A stretch of DNA of 64,000 nt from Ooceraea biroi (Eukaryota; Arthropoda; Insecta; Hymenoptera; Formicidae). The DNA lies in NCBI RefSeq assembly GCF_003672135.1, contig NC_039510.1:2914001-2978000 (forward strand), read 5' to 3'. Position numbers and translations under genes: made by a program. Positions within the stretch are counted from its first letter, which is position 1; every line of letters begins with the position of its first letter. Under the pieces are notes generated by a model. The model saw only the letters and a list, made by a program, of their open reading frames with translations. It was not told the origin of the DNA and ran no database searches. Of the stretch, positions 34,539-47,697 are shown piece after piece.

Positions 34539-37500
34539 TTCGGCCGATTCGGACCTAATCAAATAGCGGCTATGAAATTAGCCCTCCTATCGCAAGGCAG
34601 GCCATGTGGGCACGCTAATGACATTTCGATCACTTTACGTTTATTATTTTACGTATATGCTCTCTATGTATTATGTTTCATAAATATCTTTAATGTCGTG
34701 TCGTTATTTTAAGATATTCCATTACCCATCGGTTCTGTCATTGTGAAAATACCTTCGCGGATGAACGTCGACCAGACATCATCGCGGAAACAATACGTTC
34801 TCCATCCGGAAGCGTACGCACGACGAGAGCGAGCACGATTAGGTCGCGCGTCCTCCCCTCATTCTCCCTCTCACTTCTCGAATCCACAGCATCTATCTTT
34901 TTTACTCGACAACGTGCTCCCGCGTAACAAGGGCCTAACAGAGCTGTCAATCCATCGATAAATTGAATGGAGGACCTAAAAACCACCCTACATTCTCCGC
35001 TGCCCTTCACCCCCTTTCATCCGCGCGGCGCGTACTCTTACACCCTATCGGCGGTGGCGGTGGCGGCGGCCCGAGAGACCGGGTACGATATTTTTTTTCC
35101 TTCGCAACACAAAAACGTCCGTCTCTGCAACTGACGTGTGATTCGGCTACCCTTGAACGCGAGAGGGGATTTAAGGAAGCAGAAAACTGACCGGACGCGG
35201 GCCGACGACATCATCGGCCTGTGATATCCGCGTGATATTCCCTTGACGAGAGGTGATGCAAATCGAACGTGTTTTATTCGGTTTGGAACCGTATCATCGG
35301 AAACCCGTCAATTGTTTATAAAAAATTTATAGTATTCCTTCTCACGAATCTATAATATAATTGCTCGTGCAATTTATATATGGTTACGATGCCCGTGACG
35401 TTTATTAGATTACGTGACGTTTCCACGCGCGAGAATCAGAACGATTGCGGGAGAGCGAGCAATATTCGGTCGCCATTTAGTAGATCGCTATTATAACGGG
35501 CGAGAGTGGTCGCCGAGAGAGTGAATTTCTATCGCGGAATAAGTTACCGAAGAGAAAGGGCTTTGTTGAGAGGGAGAAATTCGGTTTCGAAGGGGGTCGT
35601 GACCGTGAGGTAGATGAACGTATCACGTGGACACGAGGAGGAGAAGGAGAGCACAGTCGACCCCACGCGTTTCGCTCTGCTTCCGCACACACGAGCAAAT
35701 CCCCTCGTTTTTGGATTTTCGGGTAAAACGGCATGGTAAAGGGGAGACTGGTGAGTAATTCGAAGCAGGGTGTGCGGATCCAGGGGGTACGCGCGCGCTT
35801 GTGTACGTGTATGCGCGAATACCTGCGCGTTCCAAACAGAAGTAATTCTCTCTCTCTTTTTTTTCTTTCAGATTCGCACCCTTCGCCGCCCGTTTCCACC
35901 CCCGTTACGCGATCTCTCCCTTCACGCGGGGCAGGTTTGACCAATATTTTCGAAGGGTAAGATAAAGAGAGAAGAGGAGGAAGGATGAGACCATTTCATT
36001 CGCCGCCAACAATTTGTTCGCGACGCAACAGTGACGCTGCAGTTGCAATGGCGCTCCGACAAATTTCCGACAACAATCATTTGGAAAAAACGAAAATTTG
36101 TTAGAGATTGTTGCAATATTGTTGCAAATGTATAATACAAATATGACATAAATATGAATAATCCTCTTGTCAAGTAAACAGAAATTTAGATTTAAATAAT
36201 GCAGGCTTGTGCGTGAACGATATCAGTAACGGAACAAACAGGCCCGTATATTCTTCAATTAAGCAGCTCAAAGATATGGCTCGCTATCACAATCCTATTC
36301 GATAGTTTTCTACACAAATTACTTTCTAAAACAATAATATCAGTGACTTCCACATCATTTATGGTATCAACGCCGTTGTTTGGTGAAAACAAACTCCTTT
36401 CTAGCCTAAAGCGGTATGTCAAATATTCCAACGAAAGACTTTCGGAATTGCGGAATAAAAAACATTTTCACTGCGTTTCACAGAAATAATAGATAAATTT
36501 GAAATATTTGTTTATTTTCTAATGCATTTTCTAATACCTCTTTCGTATGGTGTACTAGAACATTCCATATTTTTCATAACGACTCTGCATTTCTGTTGAA
36601 ATTTTGATGATGATCTCTATCAAGACAAATTTCACTGAATAAAGAGATCGACACATTGGTGGATCAAAATCGCTGGTTTTTGCACCCTTAATGCGTACTA
36701 TTCCGTGCGAATTATGGAACATTTTTATATTCTTAGACTTTCTGCTGCACCCTCCTCACCGACCTTTTTCGCAAAGTCCACTTTCGTCAATATCGTCATG
36801 GCGCAACCAGCAGAATGCCAAATCGCATTCGCGCGCCAATCAAGTTAAAGTCAATGTCTCCGGGTCAGGGGCCTTCCCTTCTGTCTGCTCTCGGCGGACC
36901 GATTTGATCCCGCTCCTTCGACGAACGTTGCCGCAGGGTGAAGAGGTCATGTCGACCGAACTTGTTTCTCAGAACAATGGCGCAAAGGCCCTATCTCGCT
37001 CCTCGGTCCTTACACTTGCGGTCTGTATTCAAAACGTCCCTGTTTTACGGTCGACGACGGAGTTGACAGTCGGAGTGATTCTTGCGCGGATATGTACTTA
37101 AAAGTTTGCGCGAGGAATAAATTAATTAATCTAACAATTAAATTAATCTGATATAATATATTATATAATTATATGAGATTAATAAACAAACTTGCGTTGT
37201 ATAAATTTACTAAACGAAATATACATATCATTATTGTTGCAAATACATCTATCTTTCCTGAATCCTACCGGTACCTTCGCCTACGAGCGCTATAAATCTT
37301 TAAGGCTCGTAATGTCGGTCAGTGCGTTGGATTTATATGCGTCTAATGCGGGACAGGTGTGCCGTTGCAACGCGTTTTCACGACCGTGCCTTTACCAAAT
37401 TAATAACAAGGTCTCGAAGGATCTTTCCATTTAGCATCTGCGCGATGTTATTTCGTAGACATTATGACTTAATCGAACAGAATTTTATTTCAAGAATGTA

Positions 37501-37545
37501 TGGCTTTACCCGAAGTACGCGAGCCGTCTGTGTGGTCTATCCTAA

Positions 37546-37562
37546 CTCTCTCTCTCTCTCTC
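37546..37562. repeat. (CT)n microsatellite
   Basis: Eight CT units. Confidence 0.85.
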
Positions 37563-37920
37563 TGTGTTTCTGTGTATCTCTTTTCGTCCACCTTTGAATT
37601 CCCTTTGCATTGTGCCCTTTTTCGTTTTCTCCAAGCTTGTGTCGCGAGCTCGCATTGTCATAGATCCATCGGCAAAATGCGAGGCCGCGGGCGAAACTCC
37701 GCACGGTCGATTAAATTTTTCGCCGATTTGGATTCTCGAAAGGCGCTACGTGACTCGCCGATCAGGGTGGGCATACGATCTCCCGACTTTGTCCCCGATT
37801 TTTAAGTCGATGTGTTTGGTTGAAAATGTTGCTGGTGCATCTCTAGAATGTTTTTACTCTGCAATAAAGTCAGAGACTGTTAGAAATCTAAAATATCTTG
37901 TGACATAAAAATTTACACAT

Positions 37921-37946
37921 TTCTGACATTTTGTCAAATGTCAGAA
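37921..37946. repeat. Short perfect inverted repeat
   Basis: TTCTGACATTT and its exact complement separated by TGTC: 11-bp arms, 4-base loop, in AT-rich intergenic DNA. Function unknown. Confidence 0.8.
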
Positions 37947-39218
37947 TTTTGGCATTTTCTATTTAAGGACAAAGGCTCGAGATTTTTTAAATTTTATTTT
38001 TATGTGTGCGAACTTTTACGAAATGTTGCGTGCTCGTCAACAGATGAAAGATTTAGACGGAAGATCAAGGCTCTATTATCGGCATGAAAAGGGTACTTAT
38101 GTACATCAGGTGACTATTTGGAGACGCGTTAGAAGATCGTTAAGGTAAATTGTCAGCGTGTATTACGAAAGTGGTTATGAAATATTTGTATAAATATCTA
38201 TTTCTATATCTATTTCTTCATTTATTTGTTTCTTTCTTTTTATTTCTTCCATGTAACTTATCTCTTAGCTTAATATTGTGATAAAAGATCATTTATACAA
38301 TATTGAAATGTCATTTAAATAAAAAAGAATTTGTTTTCAAAATCAAAAGTATTTTAGTCAAGAAATATTTATAAAGATTGAAATATCTTTTTCAGAACCT
38401 GAAAACCGTGAAATGGTACTAATTCGTTTTTCCATTTATTATCTCCTTTTATCAAAGAGTACCTCTTGACCTCCCATAGTTGACATACAAAAGCATTCTC
38501 ATCTAACGGCTTAAGGTGTTTCGTCGAAATAGCAGAATGGGGTAAAATGCGTACACGTGTCCGCTGGACGATCTTCTGTCGTACCTTTACCTTTTCGCCT
38601 TCTCTGCAGGACGTTGGGAGCGACGGTGGGTTAACTCATGCGCGATGCAGGAGTTACTTTTATTTATACACCAAAAGGAGCACACGCCTTGTCATCCGGC
38701 GGCTTCTCCCTCGTTCCCTCCGGGCAGCGTGTGCGTGGTCCCCGCGTCCTCGCAGTTTTCTCGCATGGGCACACCTCAAGAGGGGTCCCGCTCTCTTGTC
38801 GCGACAGCGAGAGGCGGCCACTCTGCAGCTGTACACAATCGTCGCCCACGGCGCTGGGTTCATTTAACTTCGCAAATACACAACTCTTTAACATTGTGTC
38901 GCACTAAACGTCCCGCTGCCACCGCACTAATGGACACTGACAAATGGTCCCTCGAGGAATCTCGCTCGCGATCTCCTCCGTTTCTTCTTCGTTCATCCGT
39001 CTCGCTTTGGCAAAGCCTCGACCAACTGCATAATATCCGGGAGAGGAGAAGGAAGTGAATCTTGGTGTGTTTCGTAAATTATTCGACTGACAACCGTACA
39101 AGTCTCTTGGCGCGTTTCCTTATTTTGCGATCGAAGAAGTTACATGGATCTCAAGGCGAGGCAGAAACGCGAAGATCACTTTTACGTCACGACAAAATGT
39201 CTCGGAAAGTGGTCTCTA

Positions 39219-39847
39219 CACAGAAAAAAGTAAGTGTCACATCAAAACTTATATACTTGTATATACGCAACAATTTATAATCTTCGTAAAAGAATTTAAT
39301 AATCTTGAATTTCAACTAAAATGAAATAATGAAATTATATCACGTTAAACGAAGAAAACAATTTTTGAATAAAGCAATTTTGTATAGTTCAATCAAGAAA
39401 AATATATTTTTATTATTTAAGAATAATTTTCTTGAATAGAAAGGAAACAATGTTAAATAGAAAATAACATATTTTCAAACTGTTTTCGCGTTGTGCGTTA
39501 TGTTCAGTTTAGATTACCATCGCGCGGCTGTCTTCGCGTGGAGGCTAACAATTTAGTAGAGTGTGATAATTGTGCATATAATAAATAATAGATATAAGAT
39601 ATAATCCCGTCAACGTGAAAATACGTCTCTTACCTCCACGACCACGATCTTATTCCGTTATTATTTGACGCATTTTCTAGTCGAGAAAATAATTATATTG
39701 TATTCTTCAGGTGACAACTATAATATTGAAATAAGATTATAATATAGTTGAAATTCAAGATTATTAAATTCTTTTACGAAGATTATAAATATTGTTGCGT
39801 ATATACAAGTATATAAGTTTTGATGTGACACTTACTTTTTTTCTGTG
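39219..39847. mobile_element. Foldback element, 629 bp, TA target duplication
   Basis: Inverted arms 39219-39318 and 39745-39847 start CACAGAAAAAAGTAAGTG and match throughout except for a 1-base and a 2-base indel. TA lies on both sides (39217-39218, 39848-39849). The 426-base interior is AT-rich, without an open frame. The near-identity of 100-bp arms points to recent insertion or recent repair of one arm from the other. The TA target indicates a Tc1/mariner-type transposase in trans. Confidence 0.85.
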
Positions 39848-40272
39848 TATAAATTCGTGCATTATGCAAGTGCATCGTTACCGCTGCGTTCGTTAAAATT
39901 TTTCCTGTAAAAGGAAAACACGCGCGCATAAGAGGAAGACATTATGTCATCATCGTCGACGCGACAATGAAGCCGATGCTTCCGAAGCTTGCAAGATACA
40001 GAACCAGATAAAAGAAGAAGAGATTCTCTAAGCAACTCTACACGATGTCGAGTCCTCCCTTCGGGTGTTCACTCGTGCCGACTCATCCTCCTTTGAGGTT
40101 CCGTCGCCTCCTGCACACACGATCTTCACCTACACACGCACACACATCCGCATGTACGAGCGGCAGCTTCACGCGAGCAGCAACAGGCTGCCGCTTTTTA
40201 CCCTCTTCCTCGCCATCCTGCCTCCTCCTAAAGATCTCGCCATCGCCGTTTCTCGTTCTCCACCTCTTTCCC

Positions 40273-40292
40273 CTCCTCCTCCTCCTCCTCCT
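40273..40292. repeat. (TCC)n microsatellite
   Basis: About six TCC units. Confidence 0.9.
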
Positions 40293-40854
40293 GGCGATGG
40301 ATTATTTTATTGCGCTCCTGCTCCCGGAAGCGGAAACCGATGGCCATCGAATATATCGGCCCGAGTCGATTGTCGGATTTTCTCGTTCCCTGTCTCGATT
40401 CGGGAATCTGTCTCCTCTTAGAGACGACGCTGCGCTCGTCCGGAAGAAACCGCCGGCGACAAGATGCACTTCAAATGCGCCGAACCCGAGCTTCGCTGGT
40501 TTGCTTCAGGAGAAACGAAAGAAACGGCCCGAAGTCAAGTGGGCCGTATGGATCATGTCGATGCAGTGGACGAGCGTTCGTCTGACGTGCATCTCAAGGA
40601 ACTTGTCGTTCCATCGTTGCGGCGAAATGCAGAAGGCTGGAGGATAACGCGAGGAGAAAACGCGAAGGAAATATATGAGGCATAGAAAAATATGACCGAT
40701 CGAAAGAAAGAGATAGCGACTGGTGAGTGGTAATGGTCAAGCTCTCTTTCTAATCAGTAGGATAGTAGAGAATTGGAAAAAGAGAGCAATTGACTGTCAC
40801 TTCATTCCCTCTTTGTCTAATTCTAGCGACACGAGCGACACTTTTCAAGGACTT

Positions 40855-40982
40855 CTATCTACGGATCGCGCAGTCCATGCTACATGTCGATGGTCTCTCG
40901 ATGTTGAAGTTCTGTCTCCCTTGTTTCTCCGATGAATCCGGTTCTGAAATCTCTCGCGCATTTATTTCATGTATTGCAAAAT
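40855..40982 (-). CDS. Possible terminal exon of an unknown gene (weak)
   Basis: After a good acceptor (TAGTTGATTTCAG) the minus strand is open 41 codons to TAG, in the phase required by the donor at 41182. The product reads FAIHEINAREISEPDSSEKQ, then a Cys pair near the end (STCSMDC). No family is recognised. Open stretches of this size are common by chance, so it is only a candidate. Confidence 0.2.
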
Positions 40983-41182
40983 CTGAAATCAACTATTAAT
41001 AAACGTTAATCTTCTCAACTGCGGCATTGTAAACGAGGATTATCTACCACCTCAGTTCCGCAGCGACTTGAACCTGGGGTTGTACTGTTAGAGCCGAACA
41101 AAAGCCGTCTTTTTATCGCTCGTGTCCGGTTTACCAGCGTCCCTAGAAATATAGATGTTAATATTTGTCTCCTGATTCTCAC

Positions 41183-41282
41183 CTGAGCAGGTGTTAGGCA
41201 TAAGCGTGCCATTGTCGGATTTAAAATCGCCCACGCGCCCCAAATCTCGAATCTCCAGATTCTCCGTGCCGTTGCATACGTT
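41183..41282 (-). CDS. Possible internal exon of an unknown gene (weak)
   Basis: Open in one frame, ending at a good donor (TGCTCAG/GTGAGAA), coding NVCNGTENLEIRDLGRVGDF and DNGTLMPNTCS. It joins in phase to 40855-40982 across a 200-bp intron. The upstream border (AG at 41283-41284) has a poor pyrimidine tract and no start codon is visible, so the exon may be spurious. Confidence 0.2.
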
Positions 41283-43029
41283 CTCGAGATCGGCATAATT
41301 TTACGCAATAGTCCAGCAGCTCGTGCGTATCCTCGTGTCATGTATAACATTATCTGTGGCGGACATCGTCATGAAGGAATGACAGATCTTGTAACATCTA
41401 GAGGAGATCTTTCCATTTTGAATCTATCATGTAATACAGTTAAGGCGTATCATTTTTTTATTAATTTTTCTTCGCTTTGATTACGTAACGAATGTGTTAT
41501 AACAATATATTGTGAATAAAAGTGTTTTTATCTGCATCTACTTTTTTTCCTATTTTTACCAATGACACTTTTCGAAACAGTTTTTTCTTCACTACTGTCA
41601 ATCGAAGTGTAACTTCCGCACGTTTCTGCAGTTTTTACACACGTGCGCGTATTAAAAACTCCTTGAGATGCTTTCCAAATAGCGAGACTTTTCAGCACGC
41701 AGCTCGATCCGTGCCTTTCACGCAAAAAAAAGTACAAAGGGAGATCCGGACGACTGTCAAATTTTATATCGGCCTCCGAGGATTCCGAAAATCGGTTCGC
41801 CTCTCTTTTCTCCCTCATCGGGCAGATGTAGGTATGCTTCGCCGGTCAAACTTAATAATATTTATGCAACGCGCGTGCAGGCAGCGTTCCTCGCTTTCTC
41901 TCTGATTCCGGCCGGTGGATTTCAAGGGTCCTTTATTACGTTGCTTTTTTTTCGCGGAGACGGGCGCTCGTGGGATTAAGGTGTGGGTTGAGCGGGATTT
42001 CAACTGCGGAGGATACAACGGGCACCCATGTATGTACGCGCGTGCGGCCGGGATTACGTATGCAATCCTATTAATACCATTACAGGGCGAAGTAAATCGT
42101 TCGAATCCAATTAAAGAGAAAGAGGGAAGAATTAATAATTGAAGTGAAACGCCGCAACGCCGCTGCAACGCCGTATGAAGTAAAGACCGAAATGGCGCGC
42201 GGCTCGTAACTCGTTAACTCTCCGTAACGAACCCTTTCGATGTTCCCTCGACGACCCTTCATAGCGACGACCAATCAGAACGCTCAGATTTATTTAACCC
42301 TTCTCGTAACGCTGGCTTCGCTCGTACTCCCCGACCCTTTGCGGCACCTGCTCAGAATAGCACTGACGTAATCGCATGCACTGGTCAGGCCCTCGTCGCG
42401 CGATTGGTGAAAAACTTAAGAAGGGGCGTGACTGGAATCTTTATTACAAGAATGGAAATGAAACTTACAACAGACATCTACTATTAGGTATGTATTACAT
42501 TTATATTAGTCATGCATGTATTTATGCATTTCTACCACTAATTTAATAGCTAAATTGTCACAAATACAAATATTAACAATAAGTGTACTCTGTCAAATTT
42601 GCCGTTTGACGGATGCCTTAGGAGAACGTACCTATGCAATTATCTTACCAGCGCCTAGAATTTCTCATTTTTTCCTAGATAGATATTAACGTTCTCACGA
42701 CGAAAAGCTACGTTGTAACCGACTAACTCGCGGCGCGCGGGTAAATGGTGCTTCAAAAGTTTTTGGTATCACGTTTATGCGAAGTTTAAAGCGGGGGCGC
42801 ATGATTAATGATGTCTAGATAATCGCAACTGAGCCACTGGATCTAAGAAGGCCTTTAAAATAATCCCCATAAAATTACGCCCTAATGCCGCGACCATTAA
42901 TCCTCCGTCTTATCTTCCAGGGCGTAGGCGCTTCGCGAAACTCAACCAACCGACGTCGTGCCCGCGCAAATGCGAAGGCGGAATAGAGATTAGCGATTTA
43001 ATCTGAGAGGGACCGCGCGGCGATTTCCC

Positions 43030-45480
43030 TCCATACCGCGGAATCAATCAATCAATCAATCTTTCTTCGCGGTCCAGTCTTAACGCTCGGTTGTTTACGG
43101 ATAACCCGTCTCTTCTCTCTCGTTTCGCTCAATGCAACTGCCCCAGATCTTGCTTCTCAGAGGAGCAGCTCAAGCTGACGAGGTGAAAAAATTATCAGAC
43201 TATAAAAAATATCGGAAAAAAATATTTCATCCCGTGATTTTGTAAGTCGAAAAGACGCCGTTTCCTTCGTCTCGATTCTCTCGCTGATTGCGCGAGACAA
43301 TTATACATTTCACCAAGCCCAAGGGCAACGCAGCGATAACGGCGGTGATGGTGGTGACACGGAAAAGTTCAGCAACTCTTAAATACCACTCCGATGTGCC
43401 GCCGATGCGATCGATTTCGCGCGTGCATGTTGCCTCGAGGGTCGGGACTCGAATCTCCAGCAGACTCGTTCTCGGCGCACCAAAGTTTTTCCCTCCCTTA
43501 CCCTCCGTGCGCATTTAAGCCGACGGCGCTGCCGGAATTAATTATTTAGGGGACAGAAATGGCACCCCTGTCCACCCCCTCGATTCTTTCCGCCCCCTCT
43601 ACCGTTTCCCGGCTCTCCGGGATCGTGACTCGGGCCTAACCCGGAGGGCGAAGATATAATTATGGGCGGTGAGTGGGTGGCTTCAAGTATTCATGTTTTC
43701 ATTACGGCGCGGATCTTCATGGAGCCCCCGTGCCCCGCGAATGGAAGGGATTCATTCTCTTAAAAATAACGCTCCTCCACGTTGCGTATCTCGCGCTATT
43801 CTTCCCAGCTTAGTCTTTCCTGCGCGTTCTTTGTATCGTTTGTCGCATCGTGCGATCGCGTTTGTTACTTTTATCTTATCTGGAGAAACGCGATACAGAT
43901 TCAAGGACTGGTTCTTGAGGGATGCAGTGTCTCCTACGGAAGCGGACCGCTTTTCGGCTGGTAATTTTTCTCGCCGGGGAAGGACGCCTCGGTCGGGGCC
44001 GGCGGTCCTCTCCTTCACCCCGTGTTTTTGCTCAGCCCGTTATCTGTTCTTTGTTCCAACGCTCGCGCACCCTTTGTCCGGATCCTCCCTTTTGTAACTT
44101 CCGAGATCCCTCGGCATTGTCTACCTAAGAAAGAACTTCTTCGCGAAATGTCGCCGTCCCCGAATTAATCGACGGCGTTTTCCTTGGCGGGAGAGTGGGT
44201 GAGGGGAGTTGGAAAGAGAGGGATCGGCCATTAAAAATTCCTGAATCAGTAGCCCCTTACTCCTGATTAACGGCCAATCCACCCCGAGCGATCCTTCATC
44301 GAGGATCTTCGCCGAGAGTGTGTGGGGGCGCAGGGAAAAAAGAGGTTTTAACAATTTATTACTGTTCCGTAATAAGCGCGTACATTATTATATCGGGATG
44401 AGGGTATTTTTTCGCAGATCAAGATTCTCCTCTTTATCTGACTTATTTTGATGTCGCGATCTCACACGCAGAATATTCCGAGCAAACTCTTAATACTTAT
44501 AAAAAACTAGACACGCTCCGAAAATGTTAATGGACTTGAAATCAAAGTGGAAGAAAAGAAATAGTTTCCCGACTTTGCGCCGTTTTTGAGCGTGCCACCA
44601 TTTTGAGCTTCTTAGCTTCTTAGCCATTATTTCCTCCCTCGTCGTCGTCGTCTTAACTATCTTTCGTTGCGGCCGCTATTAATTACGTCAGAGCGTCTTA
44701 TCGATGGTCGTCAGCAAGTTTCGCGGCAGGCTTTAATGGAAAAGTTCTTCCCGATGGTACGCGAAGCTCCCGAGCGAATAAAAATGCAACGATGCAAAAT
44801 AAGTGGCTCTTTAAAATACCCGGTCGTTGTTAGCCTTATATCATCTCCGGGGTTAATTGAAAAACTTGCTGATTTGAGGCGCGGCCACCATCCTGTGTAT
44901 ATGACAAGACGAAGAAACACAAATGCTTTTGGCTAACATCGACGCGTTGCATGAGGCTTACTATGATGAGTCCAATGACATATTTCGGTCATTAAGCGTT
45001 TCTAATTGCACTTCTGAGTATTCATCGATGTAGTTTTAGTTACTCATAAATAATCGAGCGTTTTTATTGCTATCGCTTCCCCGATAAACTCTCGGAAACG
45101 GAACGGACGGTCGAATATCAAAACTTGCTCGCCGGATATCGTGACGGCGAGAAATTTTTTCGAAACGTACTCCATTGAAAGTTGAAGCGCGAGGCATGTT
45201 ATTTCTGCGGGAAAATAATATCGTGTGAGCCGCGCTGTGCCAAGCCGATCCGAGCGCGAGTTACGAGGGGGTGCTGATGGTGGACGGTGAAAGTTACATG
45301 GATACTGTAACTATCGATCGAATAGTCGTTGTGGACATAAGCGAGGGGTAGCTTATTGGTCAGTTGTGCAGCGCGCAACCCCAACATGACACGAGGGGGT
45401 TGGCCGGAGCGATGGGGCGATCAGAGAAAGGGGGGGTTCTAACCCCATGCCAGCCTTGAGGGACGTCCCGAGAAGGAGAT
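43030..45480. other. CpG-rich intergenic stretch
   Basis: Open frames exist on both strands (for example minus 43227-43514, plus 44667-44936) but overlap each other and lack splice or family support. A (CGT)n run lies at about 44640-44653. Confidence 0.45.
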
Positions 45481-45493
45481 AGACGAAGCTTAC

Positions 45494-45595
45494 CTCATTT
45501 TGTGAAATTATGGCTTCTGCTAGCTCGAAGGTTTTCTCTCGTTGCTCGATTGCGGACTGACCGCGTGTTGTATTACTTCTTGATGAGATCGCCAT
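45494..45595 (-). CDS. Possible first coding exon of an unknown gene (weak)
   Basis: ATG at 45595 in a good context (GAAAGATGGCG) opens 34 codons (MAISSRSNTTRGQSAIEQRE then LAEAIISQNE) to a consensus donor, AATGAG/GTAAGCTT, phase 0. The phase would fit the exon proposed at 41183-41282, about 4 kb further along the minus strand, but no direct link is visible. Composition is protein-like; no family is recognised. Confidence 0.2.
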
Positions 45596-45727
45596 CTTTC
45601 TCGCGAAATGCACGAGGTTGATCTCGGAAGAACATTTGTACGATTCAAATTTTAACTCACATTTTAGATTAGGTGTTAATTTTGATTAAACTTAAAATTA
45701 GGTTATTTCTGATTACTAACTTTTGCT

Positions 45728-45730
<3 letters not shown>

Positions 45731-45758
<28 letters not shown>
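45731..45758. repeat. (TC)n microsatellite
   Basis: About 14 uninterrupted TC units. Confidence 0.95.
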
Positions 45759-45763
<5 letters not shown>

Positions 45764-46395
45764 TTGGGCTCTTGAGTTATTGCGGGCAAACTCTGCTAAA
45801 TTTATACGTGAGCCTTTCGCGTTCTTCCTGGGGAAAGGCTATGGCGTCCACGCGTCGCGTGATAGAAAAAAAGATAATAGCACGGAAAATGTCGCTGGAC
45901 AATTTTATCGATTAAGAAAATTGCTGAAAGTTACTGCGCTAGCATCGCATATAAATAAATAAGTAAATATAAGCGACACGCGGGGGACTGTTTGCCGAGT
46001 ATATTTTATCGGTGGTGCAAAAGTTTTCGATAAAAATTTAATGCGTCGAAATATCTCTTTTCTCGATGCCGACGCCGTGTATTCCGACACAAAGCCGACT
46101 CGGAATTCATAGAATATTTGATGGTGCTCTGCTGTCCTGACGATGGACTTGTCGACGGTCTGTCAGTTCTTCCTTCCATCTTCCTCTCGTCTTTCCTCAG
46201 CCTATGTTTCTCTCACTCATTCCGCGGAAACTTCTTTGAAGTACGCGCCGAAAAACTTCGGCGACCCTCGATATAAAAGTTCGCGGGGATCGTGACCGCT
46301 GGATATCTGCGGATCAAGGTATATCTCCGCGTCGCGCATTATTCCCCGCGAGGGACCACCCCGCGAAAGGGCGAAAAGATCGATAGTGGTGGGCA

Positions 46396-46450
46396 CCGAC
46401 GCCGCCACCGACGCCGCCACCGGCCTCACCACTGACGCCGCCGTCGCGGT
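46396..46450. repeat. 12-bp GC-rich minisatellite
   Basis: About four imperfect copies of a unit like GACGCCGCCACC. Confidence 0.75.
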
Positions 46451-47697
46451 TGCGGAGGCAAACTTTTGTTTCTCCGGGAGGTAGATAAAACGCCCGGGGA
46501 ATAATGGCGTGTCGCCTTCTTTCCTTCCTGTCGCATGGACCTCGCGCCCTTTTGCTGCCCCTTTTCCTTCGGAACGAGGAGGAAGAGTTAATCTCCCCGG
46601 TGGTCTATCGCCCAGGTTTGTTTCTTAGAGAACTTTCTTCTCCCTGGGAATACGTTATCCCCGGGTGAGGATCTTTAGATATAAATATCAGAGTACATTG
46701 GGGAGAATGGCAGAATTATTACTATTAACCCTCTCATCGTCTCGTACAAGTGATTCATCAAAGCTGTCGCTCGAATCGGTACTCTCGAAGAGTCGCGTAG
46801 AATTTTGCGAGAATTTGATAAGGAAAACTTCTGATAACGTTAGTTACCCGCTGTGCGTACGTATTGCCGTATCATTCTCTCGGCGCGGGCGTAGGAATAA
46901 CGTGAAATCGCAAGAAATTTACAGGGATGAGAAGACCGCGCGCAGTTTCGATGGCATCGAGTGGCTTCCCGCGGCGCATCGCCTAAAGTTTGCTGCCTCG
47001 ACGAAAAATAATTACGCGCCAAGATGAATCGGCGATTTGCTTCTCAAACAAAGGGTAGCCGGGCGCGAACCACGGCAACCCACTGAGAGACGGACGATTC
47101 CTCGTGCCGTCTACCGCGCGCGATGGCGGCGGATTATAGTTGCAGCATCATGCTATCCCCGAGAGGAGGAATTCTCGTGGTGGTGGTGTTAGCTAATTTT
47201 ACGCCGGTATTTTCTTCCCGATTCGGGAAACACGCTTGCTCCTCTTCCTCGCTCTTTCTCTTTCTGTCGAGAAGATTAATCGGCTCCGGGTTGGCGGCGC
47301 GTTGCTTCGAGCAACCTCGTTAAACCGTTCGTGCGTGCGAAGAACCCGCTGGAAAAGATTAATCGGCCTCGGAGTTTGTTGCTTTGCTGCTTTAGCCGCG
47401 ATGCTGGCTCCAATGGCGCGTGTTGTGTCGTCTATCGTATCTCAATCTTTTGCTATTAGGCGCGACAATTGCGCGGAAATCTCATGGAAATTGCATGATG
47501 GACTTTCATTTTACCATAGAGATTTTACATCATCGTACTGCATCACGCTGCATGCAATGTGCCAAGGTACATTGTCATGGATTGCAGGGGGTTATTTTGG
47601 AATGACCTTTTGCTAATTAGATATGGCAAATGCCAAGAACGATCGTTTCTTTCACAAGAAAGCTTCATGGTACTTGATTGAAATGTCGAAAAACATA

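Larger units (their letters stand above)
33168..39218. other. Intergenic region
   Basis: Alternating CpG-rich and AT-rich DNA without a supported gene. Contains a (GT)n/(CG)n repeat (34515-34538), a (CT)n repeat (37546-37562), a GGCGGT-rich run (35050-35070) and a 26-base perfect hairpin at 37921-37946. Confidence 0.5.
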
